64,000 nucleotides of DNA from Heterodera schachtii (lineage: Eukaryota; Nematoda; Chromadorea; Rhabditida; Heteroderidae), in contig SIJG01000011.1 in assembly GCA_023374025.1 (NCBI GenBank), positions 499,191 through 563,190 of the forward strand, given 5' to 3'. The notes beneath the pieces were generated by a model, which was given only the letters and a program-made list of their open reading frames with translations, was not told the DNA's origin and did not search any database. Positions 47,905-59,439 of the stretch are shown here, piece by piece. A program made the position numbers and the translations under genes. Within the stretch, counting starts at the first letter, position 1. Each line of letters begins with the position of its first letter.

Positions 47905-48060
47905 TTTTTGCTTTTATTTTTGTGATGCAAAAACAACAAAATCTCTGCATTTTCCGGAGTTAATCTTTTTCTCAGATCGTTAATTATTGATCCTGCAGCG
48001 CTGAATAGGCGCGCTCACTTTCTGCTGACGTCGCCGGCGCGGAAAGAAAAAGATGCGAAT
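47905..48060 (-). pseudogene. hAT transposase C-terminal (dimerisation) remnant
   Basis: Minus-strand LFLSAPATSAESERA, then after a 1-nt frame change FSAAGSIINDLRKRLTPENA and EILLFLHH. This is the conserved hAT dimerisation motif (family: ..PATS..SER.FS.AG......R..L.PE). Frameshifted and lacking the catalytic part, so inactive. It shows that autonomous hAT elements once existed beside the MITEs here. Confidence 0.75.
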
Positions 48061-48130
48061 ACAGCATTTTCCCCATTTCAATATCCGTATGGGTCAGAGT
48101 TAATTGGAATTTTTTTATCATGCTAATAAT

Positions 48131-48209
48131 TAGGGTTGCTCTTCGACCCCTCGGGGTGCAAAATGTCGGGGGCCGGGGCCGGGGGGCTCGGGGTCGGGGA
48201 GCAACCCTA
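48131..48209. mobile_element. Tiny hAT MITE, 79 bp
   Basis: Ends TAGGGTTGCTC (48131) and GAGCAACCCTA (to 48209); 8-bp duplication CTAATAAT / CAAATAAT (7 of 8). Same end family as the 1.3-kb element at 5287-6609. Confidence 0.8.
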
Positions 48210-48422
48210 CAAATAATCATTGACTTCAGCCGTTAATTAAAACAAAAATGACTTCCGGTTTATGAGCATGCCAATAAAATATTAAAAATTTAAATTTCCA
48301 AAAATATTCATTCTTAGGGGTAGAACTTTCGCATTTTGCGCTAAAAAGCGAAATGCGAAACGCCAAAAAATGCGAAAGGCGAAATGCGAAAAGTGAAACC
48401 TAGGCCCATCCCTGGTGCACAC

Positions 48423-48954
48423 CAGGGATGTGCCGAGCCAGACAAAATCCGATTCCGATTAAATCGCCGATTCCGATTATGGCCCAAAATCCGATTAATT
48501 GCGATTCCGATTACGATTCCGATTTTTTTAAAATAATTTTTTCCCAAAATTTTATTCATAATCAAAATCATAAATTTTAAGATTGTGATGCAAAAATAAA
48601 AGTTTGTCCACATTCTCAGGCATGTAAAATATTCCCAGATATTTGACATTTTTGCTAAATAACAAAAAACTTGATTATATCGGGGAGAATTAATCCGGCA
48701 CTGCTTTGTGAGAAAAATTTAATTTCAGTCATTATGTTAAAATAAGATTAAAACATTCGTTTCAGAAAACATTTTTTTTCAAAATTCATTGGTATTCTCG
48801 CTAAAAAAATTCCTTCAAAAGGTCAATTCTTAGGGGTGTAATAATCGGATTTCAAGGCAAAATCCGATTACGATTATCCGATTCCGATTATGGCCCAAAA
48901 TCCGATTAATTGCGATTCCGATTACGATTACGATTCCGATTCGGCACATCCCTG
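48423..48954. mobile_element. hAT MITE, 532 bp
   Basis: Ends CAGGGATGTGCCGA (48423) and TCGGCACATCCCTG (to 48954) with an exact 8-bp duplication GTGCACAC (48415-48422 and 48955-48962). Subterminal tandem hexamer-like repeats of CGATTC/CGATTA at both ends. Confidence 0.9.
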
Positions 48955-48962
48955 GTGCACAC

Positions 48963-49829
48963 GCTGAAACAAAATTTTTAAAAAATGAAAATCTTAACTA
49001 AACCTCTAAATACTTTTTTTGTTATTTTGAAATAAAATTAACAACTTGCTTAAATGATATAAGAAATTTCAAAAAAATGAATCTTACTTTTAATCATTTG
49101 AACAATTATTTCTTCCCATAATTAAATGCTCGTTCAAATTTATTCATTTTTTCAAATTGCTGGTGTTTTAATTGCTTTTTATAAGAATTATAATTATTTT
49201 TCATTGATTATAATTTAATTTTATAAAATAAATGCATAATAAATTACTCATACAAATTGCTTTTAATAATAACATTTTCTTGTATTGATGATGAATTACT
49301 ATCTTCACTTCCCTAAAAACATTTGGTTAAATTCAATAAAAAAATAATAAGCTTTTTTTGATTTATTGTTAATTTTTATTTAATTTCTGATGATATGAAA
49401 CTCTATAATTTTGATTTTATTTAATGCTTTTTCTTTCTTTTTTAAAGATTTTAAATTTTATTAAATTAACTTTTAAATCTTGATTTTATTGGTATTTTTT
49501 TATTTGATTTCTGTTGAAATGAAATAATATTAATATTACATTCTATATTGTTAATTTTATTGGTATTTATTTAAATTTAATTTTTGATGATTTTGAAATT
49601 AATAATATTTATTGGTAATTTGTTATTCATTCCTAGTGATTTAGAAATTATTAATAATTTGAACGCATAATTTGAATTTTGACCCAAGCCACTAAAGTAA
49701 GCACGGGTTCGCTAGGCCTATTTTTTTTATTGCATCACATTTTATCTCAATTCAAAAAAAAATCGGTGTAAAAATTTTGCATGTTTTAAAATAGTGTGAG
49801 GAATTACATATGGGTGTAAAGTAAATGGT
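48963..49829. other. AT-rich DNA downstream of G-alpha
   Basis: Very AT-rich with no exon-like stretch; contains the 3' UTR region of the G-alpha gene next to 49830. Confidence 0.4.
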
Positions 49830-52800
49830 TCAGTAAAGCCCACAACCCTTCAGTTTTGTGGAAAGTATCACGTCCAGCGTTGAGTCGAGCACAAATTGTA
49901 CCTGAAATAAATGACAAAATAAAGAATTTTCAAAAAACCAATTTTCAATAGCCTAATGAAAGCAAATGGATTTTTAACCCTATTAAAAAATTGTTGAAAA
50001 ATTCGACAGGTATCCAATTTTAAATAATAAAAAAAAATTCGCCTGGTTAGTGTCTGTTGCGCAAGTGTGGTGACAGTAGATGGACTTGTTTGGGACCTAA
50101 AAAATTTGAAAATTACTTTAGAGGGAGGCTAAGGGGGAACGACTCTCTGCCTTAAAAATTTTTAAAATCAGATCGAAATTTTTATTTTTATCCTTTTGGG
50201 TCAAATTTTGAAATTCGAAAAGAGAGTTGGGAGTCCCATAATTTAAGGTTTTTATTATGATCTCAAAACCGGTTTCTAATGGTTTTCCGGAGATCTGTTC
50301 AGGATTTGACATCAGATTTGTTATATGATTTCATTAAATGACTTGATCAAATACAAAAAACACAAAGATGGAAATATTTGACAATGATGAAAAATTCATA
50401 TATTTGATAAATTCATAGTTTAGGTGAATGATATATGAAATCCTGTGTCAGATTATGATCAGCACCCCGAAAACTTTAGAAACCTGTTTAGCTCACAATA
50501 AAAAAAGAAATAAATTAGGGACCCGCCATTCTTAATGATTGCCGATAGATCATTGACTGTTTTAATTTTAAATTAAATGACAATAATAAATTTAAAACAA
50601 GCTTGAATATTTTTTAAAGCTTGGTTTTTTTGGAATTTTTAAAAAAATCTAATGAAAATTGAGTTAAATTTTCAAAATTTTGGCATTTGGTATAAGAAAT
50701 AAAGTAATACACAAAAACGGATAAACAATTGCTAATTTTCAAAATTTTCTTCTCCCAACCTCATTGGCAACAAAAAACTTTTTCTCGATGTATTTGGAGC
50801 TGGCCTCGTATGTGTCAGGACCTGAAAAATAAGATTTTTTGAAGATTTTATTTGAAATTTTACCATTGAATTCTTTGAAGGCGATCCGCAGTGAACGGCC
50901 TTGGCTCATTTTTTCAGCGAAAAGGTCTTTTTTGTTCAGAAACAGAATGATCTGTAGAAATTTTGTGGAATGTTTTTAGAGAAACACAAAAACTTTTTTT
51001 TTATATATTTTTTAAATAATTTTTTCATATTTATTTATTTATTCTGTGATTTTTTTTAATTTTTAAAATTTTATTTTTTAACTTTTTTAAATATTTTAAA
51101 ATTTTCCGATTTCGAAATTCAAAAAATTTATTAACAAAAATTCAATCAATTTAAAAAAACTTAATCTTCAATTTTTTTAACTTTATTAATAAATTTTTAA
51201 AACGATTTAAATTTAAATCTCTGAGTATTTTGGCCATTTGTCAACTCACTGATGTTTCAACAAAATATTTGTTGTTGCAAACTTGACGAAAAAGTTGCAG
51301 TGATTCTTGGAGACGATTCTTATATTTTTATATTTTAAAAATGCATTTCTTTTAAAATCTAATTTAATTTATTACTGTTGTTCCATCTTCCATAAGCACT
51401 TGGTCAAATTCACTCATTGCAGTGCTAAATTTTTGTTTTTTATTAAACACTAATTTATTGATTGATTTTTTAAATTAAAATAATTTATTTATATATTTCA
51501 ATTTTAATAAAATATTTTATAAATAAATCGAACACAAAAATGAGGGCTCGCACGTCGTCAAAACAGTGGATCCATTTTTTACGCTGAATAAATTAAATAT
51601 TTTTAAGTTTTGGTATTTCTCAAAAATTATTTAATGATTTAAGCTTCTTTGATCAGTAAGCCTGTGAATTTAAGGCATGAGCTTTTTACAAAGGTTGAAA
51701 ATGCTGATTTTCTTATTCAGTTTGAAAAATCAAATTGACGGCACTGCCGTGAAATTTTCAATTTTTAAAATATGCGAATTTTTGTAATTTTGCATTCGAC
51801 ACATGAGAAATGTCTTCCTTTTTTGGAGTACTCGTCCCGTATTAATTTCTGTTAATTCAGTCTTGGTTTCAGGTTTCGCTATTGAGTCCCATAGGCAAAT
51901 TCTCTCGAACTCATTAATAAATTAATTTTTCTAAAATTTATAAGAAATTTAAATTCAATTTTTTACACCATTTATTTTCCTCTTTTTTAACCATCGAAAT
52001 TTATAAAAAAAAAAATTTTGTTTTAAAAATTTTTTTTTTCTAACCTGTGATCGTTGTCCGCCTACGTCAAACACTCGCCATGTTTTCTCCTGAAAAAAGT
52101 CAAAAAATACACAAAAATGTTTTTCACTTTAGATACCTTTATCTTGAAAGTCACTTCAATGACACCTAAATTTTAAATTTTACAATTAAAATGAAATGCA
52201 AAATGTTTAAATTGTTATTGAATAAATTTTGCATTAATTCACTTCGAAAATATAATTATTTTTAATTTCATTTTACCCAATGTTGCTACTCGAAGATAAA
52301 GGATATCCTAAATTGTTTTGAAAAATTTTTAATTAATTCAAAATTTTTTTTTTAAACCTGGGTTGTGGGCACAAAATTTGCATCAGAAATACGGTCCAAA
52401 GAATCGAGAAAACTTTGGGAAGCATTTTTATTATTTAATTATTTTTAAAAATGTTTTCTCACTGTTGCGCACAGTCGGGCACATAAAATTCCACTCGCCT
52501 TGTCATTGCTGCCTAAAAACATTTACACCACAATGTTAAAATTTTTCATTTGATAACTTTAGCTAATTCACTAATTAGCTAATTACTCAATTTGATCATT
52601 TTGGAAATTTATGATTAACAAAGGAATTCATTGAGTTAATCGAAGGCATTTACAAATAAAAGTATTTAAAATGCTTGCTTATGAGGGAAATTATGAAGCA
52701 TTAATCTTATTAGGTTATGTAATTTTTTAAAGATATTTAGAATATAGTAAAGCCCATATCATTGACATTTCGATAATCTTAAGATTTCTTTATTTATTCA

Positions 52801-54837
52801 TAAAATTTGAAAAGAAATTTATTACGCATTAAAAAATTTATGGCCATAAAATTTTGGAATCTCGATGCGATAATTTTTGTAATAGCAATTTTTTTTTAAT
52901 TTTTTGAAATTACATATTCTGATAGATAATTTTTTTAAGCTATCGACGGATACCAGGAATAACAAATTTGTTTAACTTTTTGAATTTTTATGATTTTATT
53001 TTGCATTTTGACCCGAGGCGGAATTTACTAAACGCCAATGATCAAAAAATGGTGCGTATTTTACGACAACATTAGTATATAATTAATTACCTTTACTCCC
53101 TCATCTGCCCACAACTCCCTCAGTGCTTGTACAATATGTTCCTGGAGTGGTTCAGTTTCTGCGTGTTTTTGCATACTAAAAAAATATGTTTGAAAATTTC
53201 ATGAAAATTTAAAAAGAAAGAATTATTTTTATCCGATCAACAAACATTGCATGAATGAGTTTACAATGTTCCTGAAATTGAAAAAATGATTATTAATTAA
53301 TTATAATATAACAATAACTTTTTGCAAAATCCTCTTATTTATTTTTAGTGGGAAAATTTAAGGACCCCTGGGGCATAAAGTTTAGCAAAAAACTTTTTTC
53401 AGCAATAAATTAGCTTAAGAAAAATCGAGTTAGAATTAGAGCTTTTAAAAATTCAAATTCAATTTTTTTAAATTTCAAAGTGAATTAACGAAAATTCACT
53501 GCAGTGCAAAAAAAAAAGTAGCCAAGGACATGAAAATATTTTTTTGTGAAATAACTTTTATGTATTATTTTCAGTTCGAAAAATTACGGATCCCGGGGCA
53601 TAAAGTCCAACAAAAAATTTGTTTCATGGGCGGATTAAAAATTTAAGAAGTAGGTAAATAAATAATTCCAATTAGTTTTTTTTTCAATAAATTTCTAATT
53701 TTTAGTCTAAAATTTTGTGAATTTTTTCTTAATTTTTCACCTGGCAAGCCTGGGAATGGAAGGGCAGCTTCAACTTGTGCATTCCACTTTAAAGTGCAAA
53801 ATTAATTATGTTGCACTATTTATCTGTCTTATGGTTTTGGTTCATTTTTAATGAAAAGGCACCTGAGAATGAAGTACATAGCCTAAAATGAATTAAATAT
53901 TAAATTTAATTAAAAAATTTTCAGAAAATTAGGCAATTTTATTGTCTTCAAAATATTAATTATTTTTTAAATATTAGATTTTAAATTTACGGGAAGTCAA
54001 CAAAAATTACTTTTAACAAATTCTAAATTCAATTTATACAGATTTCAAAGTAGCGCAAAAAGACAAAATAAAAATTAAAAAATGCCAAAAGACGCAAATA
54101 TTCCGGGAATTTAAATTTATTATTGTTGTTAAAGTCAAAATTCTGTATTGTCTTGTGCCAATGTTCACCTGAATTGCATTACCGTACACCAAATTTCGCT
54201 TCGATAATAAATCGTCCGTGCTGAATCCGTTGTCGTGAATAATTCTTAACACAAAAATATGTATCATCATTTTGTCCTCACAAATAATCCTAATTTACTT
54301 CATCTGCTTCAGTACTGTACTTTTCCCACTTTCACCGGCGCCTAAATTTTTTGGGAGTTAGAAGAGGAATTTGAAAAACTTAATTAGCCTAATTAAAAGA
54401 CAAAACTCCCCAAATTATGGCAACATGTAAACAACCCATTTTTCATTTTCAACATATTTTCAAAATTTGAACCAAGAAGAAGCAATTTGATTATGGATTC
54501 GCTGGCCCGTTTGTCCGCTTCAATTTGCCGCTGAATTTGACTGTTCACTTCGGATTGACTAAATTAAACTGAATTAATAATTTAAATTATACGCTGCAAA
54601 AATTTATTGCAACATTAGGCTAGAAAAACTTGGCCGAAGGATAGGTAAATTACGGGGTTCTCGAAAAATGGCAAAATTTTCGAGGATGGGGACAGAGAAA
54701 TCCGCGAATTAGACCAAAAATTTTTGGCTCGAGATCAGATTTTACCCTAATATAAAAATTAAAATAGCTTTTAATTAAATATATTTTCAACCGTTTTATT
54801 TTATTCACCTTTTATCGCTGGTGTTACAATTGCCCAT
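49830..54837 (-). CDS. G-protein alpha subunit, Gi/o-like, 20 exons
   Basis: Exons (minus): 54837-54809, 54558-54473, 54341-54299, 54244-54169, 53882-53863, 53786-53741, 53271-53246, 53175-53091, 52512-52463, 52412-52358, 52307-52277, 52165-52137, 52089-52045, 51583-51534, 51424-51376, 51318-51250, 50951-50864, 50821-50760, 50096-50043, 49901-49830. All phases fit and the sum is exactly 354 codons, the usual Gi/o length. MGNC start (myristoylation Gly2, palmitoylation Cys). P-loop GAGESGKST 39-47. Switch I RVATLG with Arg178 and Thr181. Switch II DVGGQRS with Gln204. NKKD 269-272, TCATDT, C-terminus GCGLY with the Cys at -4 that pertussis toxin modifies. All GTP-binding and catalytic residues are present. 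Lys180 and Thr182 of Gi are Ala and Leu here. Intron 19 has a GC donor. It binds receptors and beta-gamma at the membrane. A Met six codons upstream (54855) is in frame. Confidence 0.95.
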
Positions 54838-54855
54838 TTTGAAGAAATTTTTCAT

Positions 54856-56100
54856 TGAGCTGCTTCGGCCCCACTTCTTGTCGTTGTCCTTTTTGCCGCT
54901 GATGACGTCACTTTCGTCAATTGCTTCTTTGCCTGTGCTTTCGTCGTCCCCAATTAGTGGCCAAATTTCCTCTTGGTCAGCCAGTGGGATGGATTAATTA
55001 ACTAATTGTTAAAACATTAACAATTTTTAGACCGAATACATTTTTGTTAGAGTACAAATTAATGAGAACAAAAGTAGTAAAACAAAAAAATGAAATAATA
55101 AAATTGATAATCCTACTAAAGATTTAGACACAAATTTAAGCCCTAGCCATAGAGAGGGGGGGGGGGGGGATATTTCTTGAAATCTCACGCATTAAATTTG
55201 TCGTAAATTTTAAATAAATTAAGCATGACCAATGTTTAAACGTTCAAAAAACTTAAAATTGTTTGGTTTTTTTTTTAAATTTTGGGCTTTTTATGTACTA
55301 GTTGCCATTGTAATATTTTGGGATTTTTCAGATCATAAAATCCGAACCCATATCATTGCAGTTTAATGTTACGGTACGGAAAAATCATTCGAAAAATTTA
55401 TCAATTGCAAAAAGAAAGGTCAAAATTAATAATTATTGTAATTATTGACAGTGCAAAAACTTAAATTTCCATGAGACGAACTTTTTTTTACATTGAGCAA
55501 ACTGCCAATTTCAAATTGACTTCTTTGAAATAAAGGAAGGCTTCAAATTTTTAAATCATGAAAGCAGAAAATAATAGCTGTCCTTGAAAGAAGGACAGAT
55601 TCGAACCCTGCCATACTTATATATGAATATTTATTTCCATAAAGCCAAGGAATTCCTAAGCGAAAAATATACAACTAAAAAGCATAAAAATTGGACCTGA
55701 TAAATATAAGTTATTTTGCGAACATGAAATTGACACGCACTCACACATAAACACAATTAATTGACGCCTAATTATTGTCATACAAAGGGAATACAAAATT
55801 TATGCACATTACTCGAGAATATTTTAGACGTAAATTCAGCGGAAAAACCCCCTGACTTAAAAATTCCCGTAAAGATTTTAAAACTCAGACAAAAATTCAC
55901 AAATTGGTCATTTTAGGCAAAATGAATTAAGAAAATGGGGTCATGATTTTAAGAATTTTCCGACGGACCGCTCTCTAGCTCTTAAAAAATGTTTTCTTTA
56001 AAAGCTCGGCGAAAAGATTAAGCAAAGCCCTTGAACTTGAACACTTTTTTTTGCTCTTCATTCCAATTTTTTGACTTTTTTTTTTAAATTAGTTACAATG
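54856..56100. other. G-alpha 5' region, otherwise nothing recognised
   Basis: 54856-55000 stays open in the G-alpha frame for about 50 codons upstream of the MGNC start (it includes DESTGKEAIDESDVISGKKD) but has only one Met. 55163-55170 is a poly-G run. 55576-55612 contains a hairpin CTGTCCTT/AAGGACAG next to a tRNA T-arm-like piece. Confidence 0.45.
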
Positions 56101-56129
56101 GAATAAAAAAATAGGTTAATTTTAAATTT

Positions 56130-57450
56130 GTGGATTTTAGGGGGTTGCATTTGATCTCGGGCAGGCGGGCGAGGAGAGCCCCCCCCCCCCCCCCTCCCCG
56201 CTATGTGGGAACAATTAGCGTAGGAAATTTGGCCCTGCGGGCAACTCCCGACGGCACAGGGAATGCACACAACCCAGCCCAGAAATTGTTGTGCCGTTCG
56301 GCGGAACACCAATATTACCTTTTTTTATTAAATGAGTATATATGTTTGTTGACCCAGAAAAGCGCAAAAAGCAAGCGACATGCTTGATGACAGCCGCTGA
56401 TTATAAACAATTAATGAAAAGTGTAGCGCTGAGGCCGCCCCCGGAAAGGGATGGCGGGCGGCGGCACGCCTTTCGCTGCTGCTACCAACCAATGCTTCGA
56501 CTCCAAAAAGCCGTTGGCCCCGCTACCCGTCCGAGTGTTTCCGGCACCCGCGTAAGCGGGTGAACCATTTGACGTGATACTTGGTATGTGCTCAATTATT
56601 CATTATTACTACAATTTCATCTGCTGCTGAGAAAGAGTGGCGCCGGTCGCGCTTTAAAAGTGGCCGAGTAATGCGGGTAATCAGCGCGTCAATTGTTCCC
56701 CCCCTCCCCTCTTAATTGGCATGTGATGGTCGCCTTGACAACTTTTGTCTGTCCACGCTGCTGCTGTTGATGACAGCCGGTGGGCATTCGGGTAATTTTT
56801 TTTTTTTTTTTTGTGGTTGTGGGAGAATAATCGTGATAAAAGAAAGGGGTAATGGGTAAATGGACTGAATTGTTTTCACAACCTTTTGGGGGATTAAAAA
56901 AATTATGTCAATGATCATGGACAAAAACAGGGTAAGTCTCCATTTTTGGCATTGGCAATTTTCCCATAAATGATATTTATGCTTAAAATCCGCTTTCGGC
57001 TGTCATTTAGCCGTGAAAATTAATTCTTGACAGGCTTTTGAGCATTTTTTGAGGAATATTTTATGAAAAGTTTTTCTCTGAATTATGACTGATATAGAAA
57101 TTTTAATCATTTAAAAGAGAATAACTACCGTATTTTTCAGAAAATACAACCCTCCATAAATAAATTTGTTATTAACCCGTTTATTATTAGAATTATTCAA
57201 ATTTAATCGATTATCAATTTGGGTAACTACAGGGCAGAATTGTTAATCCGAAAATGGCTTTGGCATGCTATACAAGCCCCGTTTTATTTTGCCATGGTGA
57301 TTACCTAAACATTAGGGATACTGTGGGCCTAATGCCGTCGACCGAGCGGAAATTAAAACCCGCCGGGGACTAAGACGTGGAAATAAGAGGCCCATTTAAG
57401 GACGCCGGTGCGGCCATTTTCGTTTAGTGATTGGGCACCAATGTATTTCT
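56130..57450. promoter_or_regulatory. GC-rich island upstream of G-alpha, possible regulatory DNA
   Basis: Composition changes sharply from the surrounding AT-rich DNA: blocks at 56160-56320, 56430-56580, 56640-56790 and 57240-57430 are GC-rich and not made of the repeats seen elsewhere. No convincing exon or domain on either strand. Lying 1.3-2.6 kb 5' of the G-alpha start it could be its promoter/enhancer or a 5' non-coding exon; that is inference. Confidence 0.35.
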
Positions 57451-59439
57451 GGGAAAAGGTAATGCTAAAAAATGGATATAATTAGTCTTTTGTTTTAGGT
57501 AGACAAAAGCTCAAATTTGAAAAATGGCGTACAATTTGGCTTATGTCACTATTTTTGGCATTTAATTAAAAATTGTTGCTATGTAGTCATTTTACTGAAA
57601 ATAATATGTTTCCTAACAATTAAGGAGTAAGAAAATATCGAATTAACAAATATAAATTAAAAATGTGACAAAATTAATGGTTCTAAAAAATTTGGCAATT
57701 GGCATTTCAAAATGACACTTATGCCACCTATAAGTTCGAGCAACGGGAAAGGTGGAGACTTTGTCGTTCCCCATGTTACATGCACATAATTTTGCCCATT
57801 TATTTGGGCCGACTTTTGGCATTTAATCCAAAACTTAAAGGGCACATTTTTTTAAAACAAAAACGAAATGTGAAAATGTTAATTGTTTAAAATCACGCAA
57901 TAATTGCATGCACATTTATACTAATCCATTGTCAAAATTTTCAAAATGCTCATCAGAGTCTTAATAAATTACTCAATTGGTACTAAAAATATTATTAATT
58001 TGTTTAAAATATCACAAGTAAAATCAGTCTAACAGCAATATATTCCGTTTCCACTAATAAATTTTAAGGAATTAGGTCGGTGCTGGGACGGACGTTAGTC
58101 AAAAAACCAGCAAAAGAATTTTTTTTTTTGCTATAAATTTGCTCAAAAGCAACCGAATTTAAAAATTGATTTCATTCGATAGCCATAAATGTTTTCAATT
58201 ATCAGGCAAAATTTCAAAAAATTTAGTTAAGGTTCAAGAAAGTTATGACCTTATAAACTCAAAAAAAAAAAGTTTTTCTGAACATTTTTGGTCATAACTT
58301 TCTTGAACCTTAACTAAATTTTTGAAATTTTGCAGGATAATAGAAAACATTTTTAGCTATCGAATGCTTTGGTTTATGCGTTTTATTAACAGATTTTGAG
58401 TATTTTAAACTTGTACTAGCTTCAATTTAAGCAAAGATAAATTATGAAAGCCAATATGTGCGATATTTATTTGCCAAAATTGAAAATGTTTCAACCTTTT
58501 TTCAAAAAGTTAAGCGGCGCCAAAACTGCCATTAAAAAAAATCATTTTTTGAAATTTTTGGCAATAACATTTTTGTACCCGAACTAAAAGTTTAGAATTT
58601 TTTAAAATAATAGAGCTATCAAGAGTACATCATATCAATTTATTTATTTTAATTTATGCATTCAGAGTTAATTTGGCAAAAAAAAAAAAAATTTTTTTTG
58701 AAAAAAATTCAGTTTTGTCCAAGTTTCTGAAAATTAAAGTTTATAATAAAATTATTGTTTTTTAAATTCTGATATTTCTTTTTCGGCAGAAAAAAAAGAG
58801 TTTGCTTAAAAAGCCCAAATCAGCAAAACAGGAAATTTGGAAAATGATTTTGTTTTAATTAATGCTTACTCACCATATTTTTTTGTTAATTAGTGCGTGT
58901 AATCATCAAATGTAATTCACATGAAAAACATATTAATTAAAAAAAATGAATATGCTTATGTGAATTCAACGAAATTTATCAACAAAACGTAAATATAATC
59001 ACACGACGGAACCATTCTATCAATTAATTACGATGTAAAGCATAAAAATAGAAGAAGAGAATGCAGTAATTAGCATTTAATTCATATGAAAGGCATGCCC
59101 ATTAATTAACGGAAAATGACTATTTAAATTAGGCGTAAAAATTCAATTTCTTATAATTAATGACGAAATGTAACCATCAATTTAGTCTTTTTTCCTGTTT
59201 GGAAGCATTACATAATAATATCAAAAAGTTTTCCATTAGCTTTAATTTTGTTTTGTCTTAGTGCCAAAGTCAGTCAAAGTCTTCATTTATGTAAAGAATT
59301 TTCAAAAAACGAATACTTTTTGTCCCGATTCTTCGAAACAAAATCCCAATGCTCGAGACCGAATTAGTTCAATTACAGGATAAATTTAATATTTTAAATT
59401 ATTTGTTAATTTAGAAAGAAAAAAGTTATCACCTATAAA
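57451..59439. other. Intergenic, with a foldback copy at 58076-58365
   Basis: 58076-58365 has GGTGCTGGGACGGACGTTAG and the inverted 'attcgatagcc' / 'gctatcgaat' and 'aaaatttcaaaaa' arms of the foldback family, with its right end lost. 58900-59110 has several near-inverted AT blocks (AATTCACATGAAAAACATAT). No gene seen. Confidence 0.55.

Noticed and set aside
48341..48649. 102-codon minus-strand frame
   Set aside because: Overlaps the left end of the 48423-48954 hAT MITE and its hexamer repeats.
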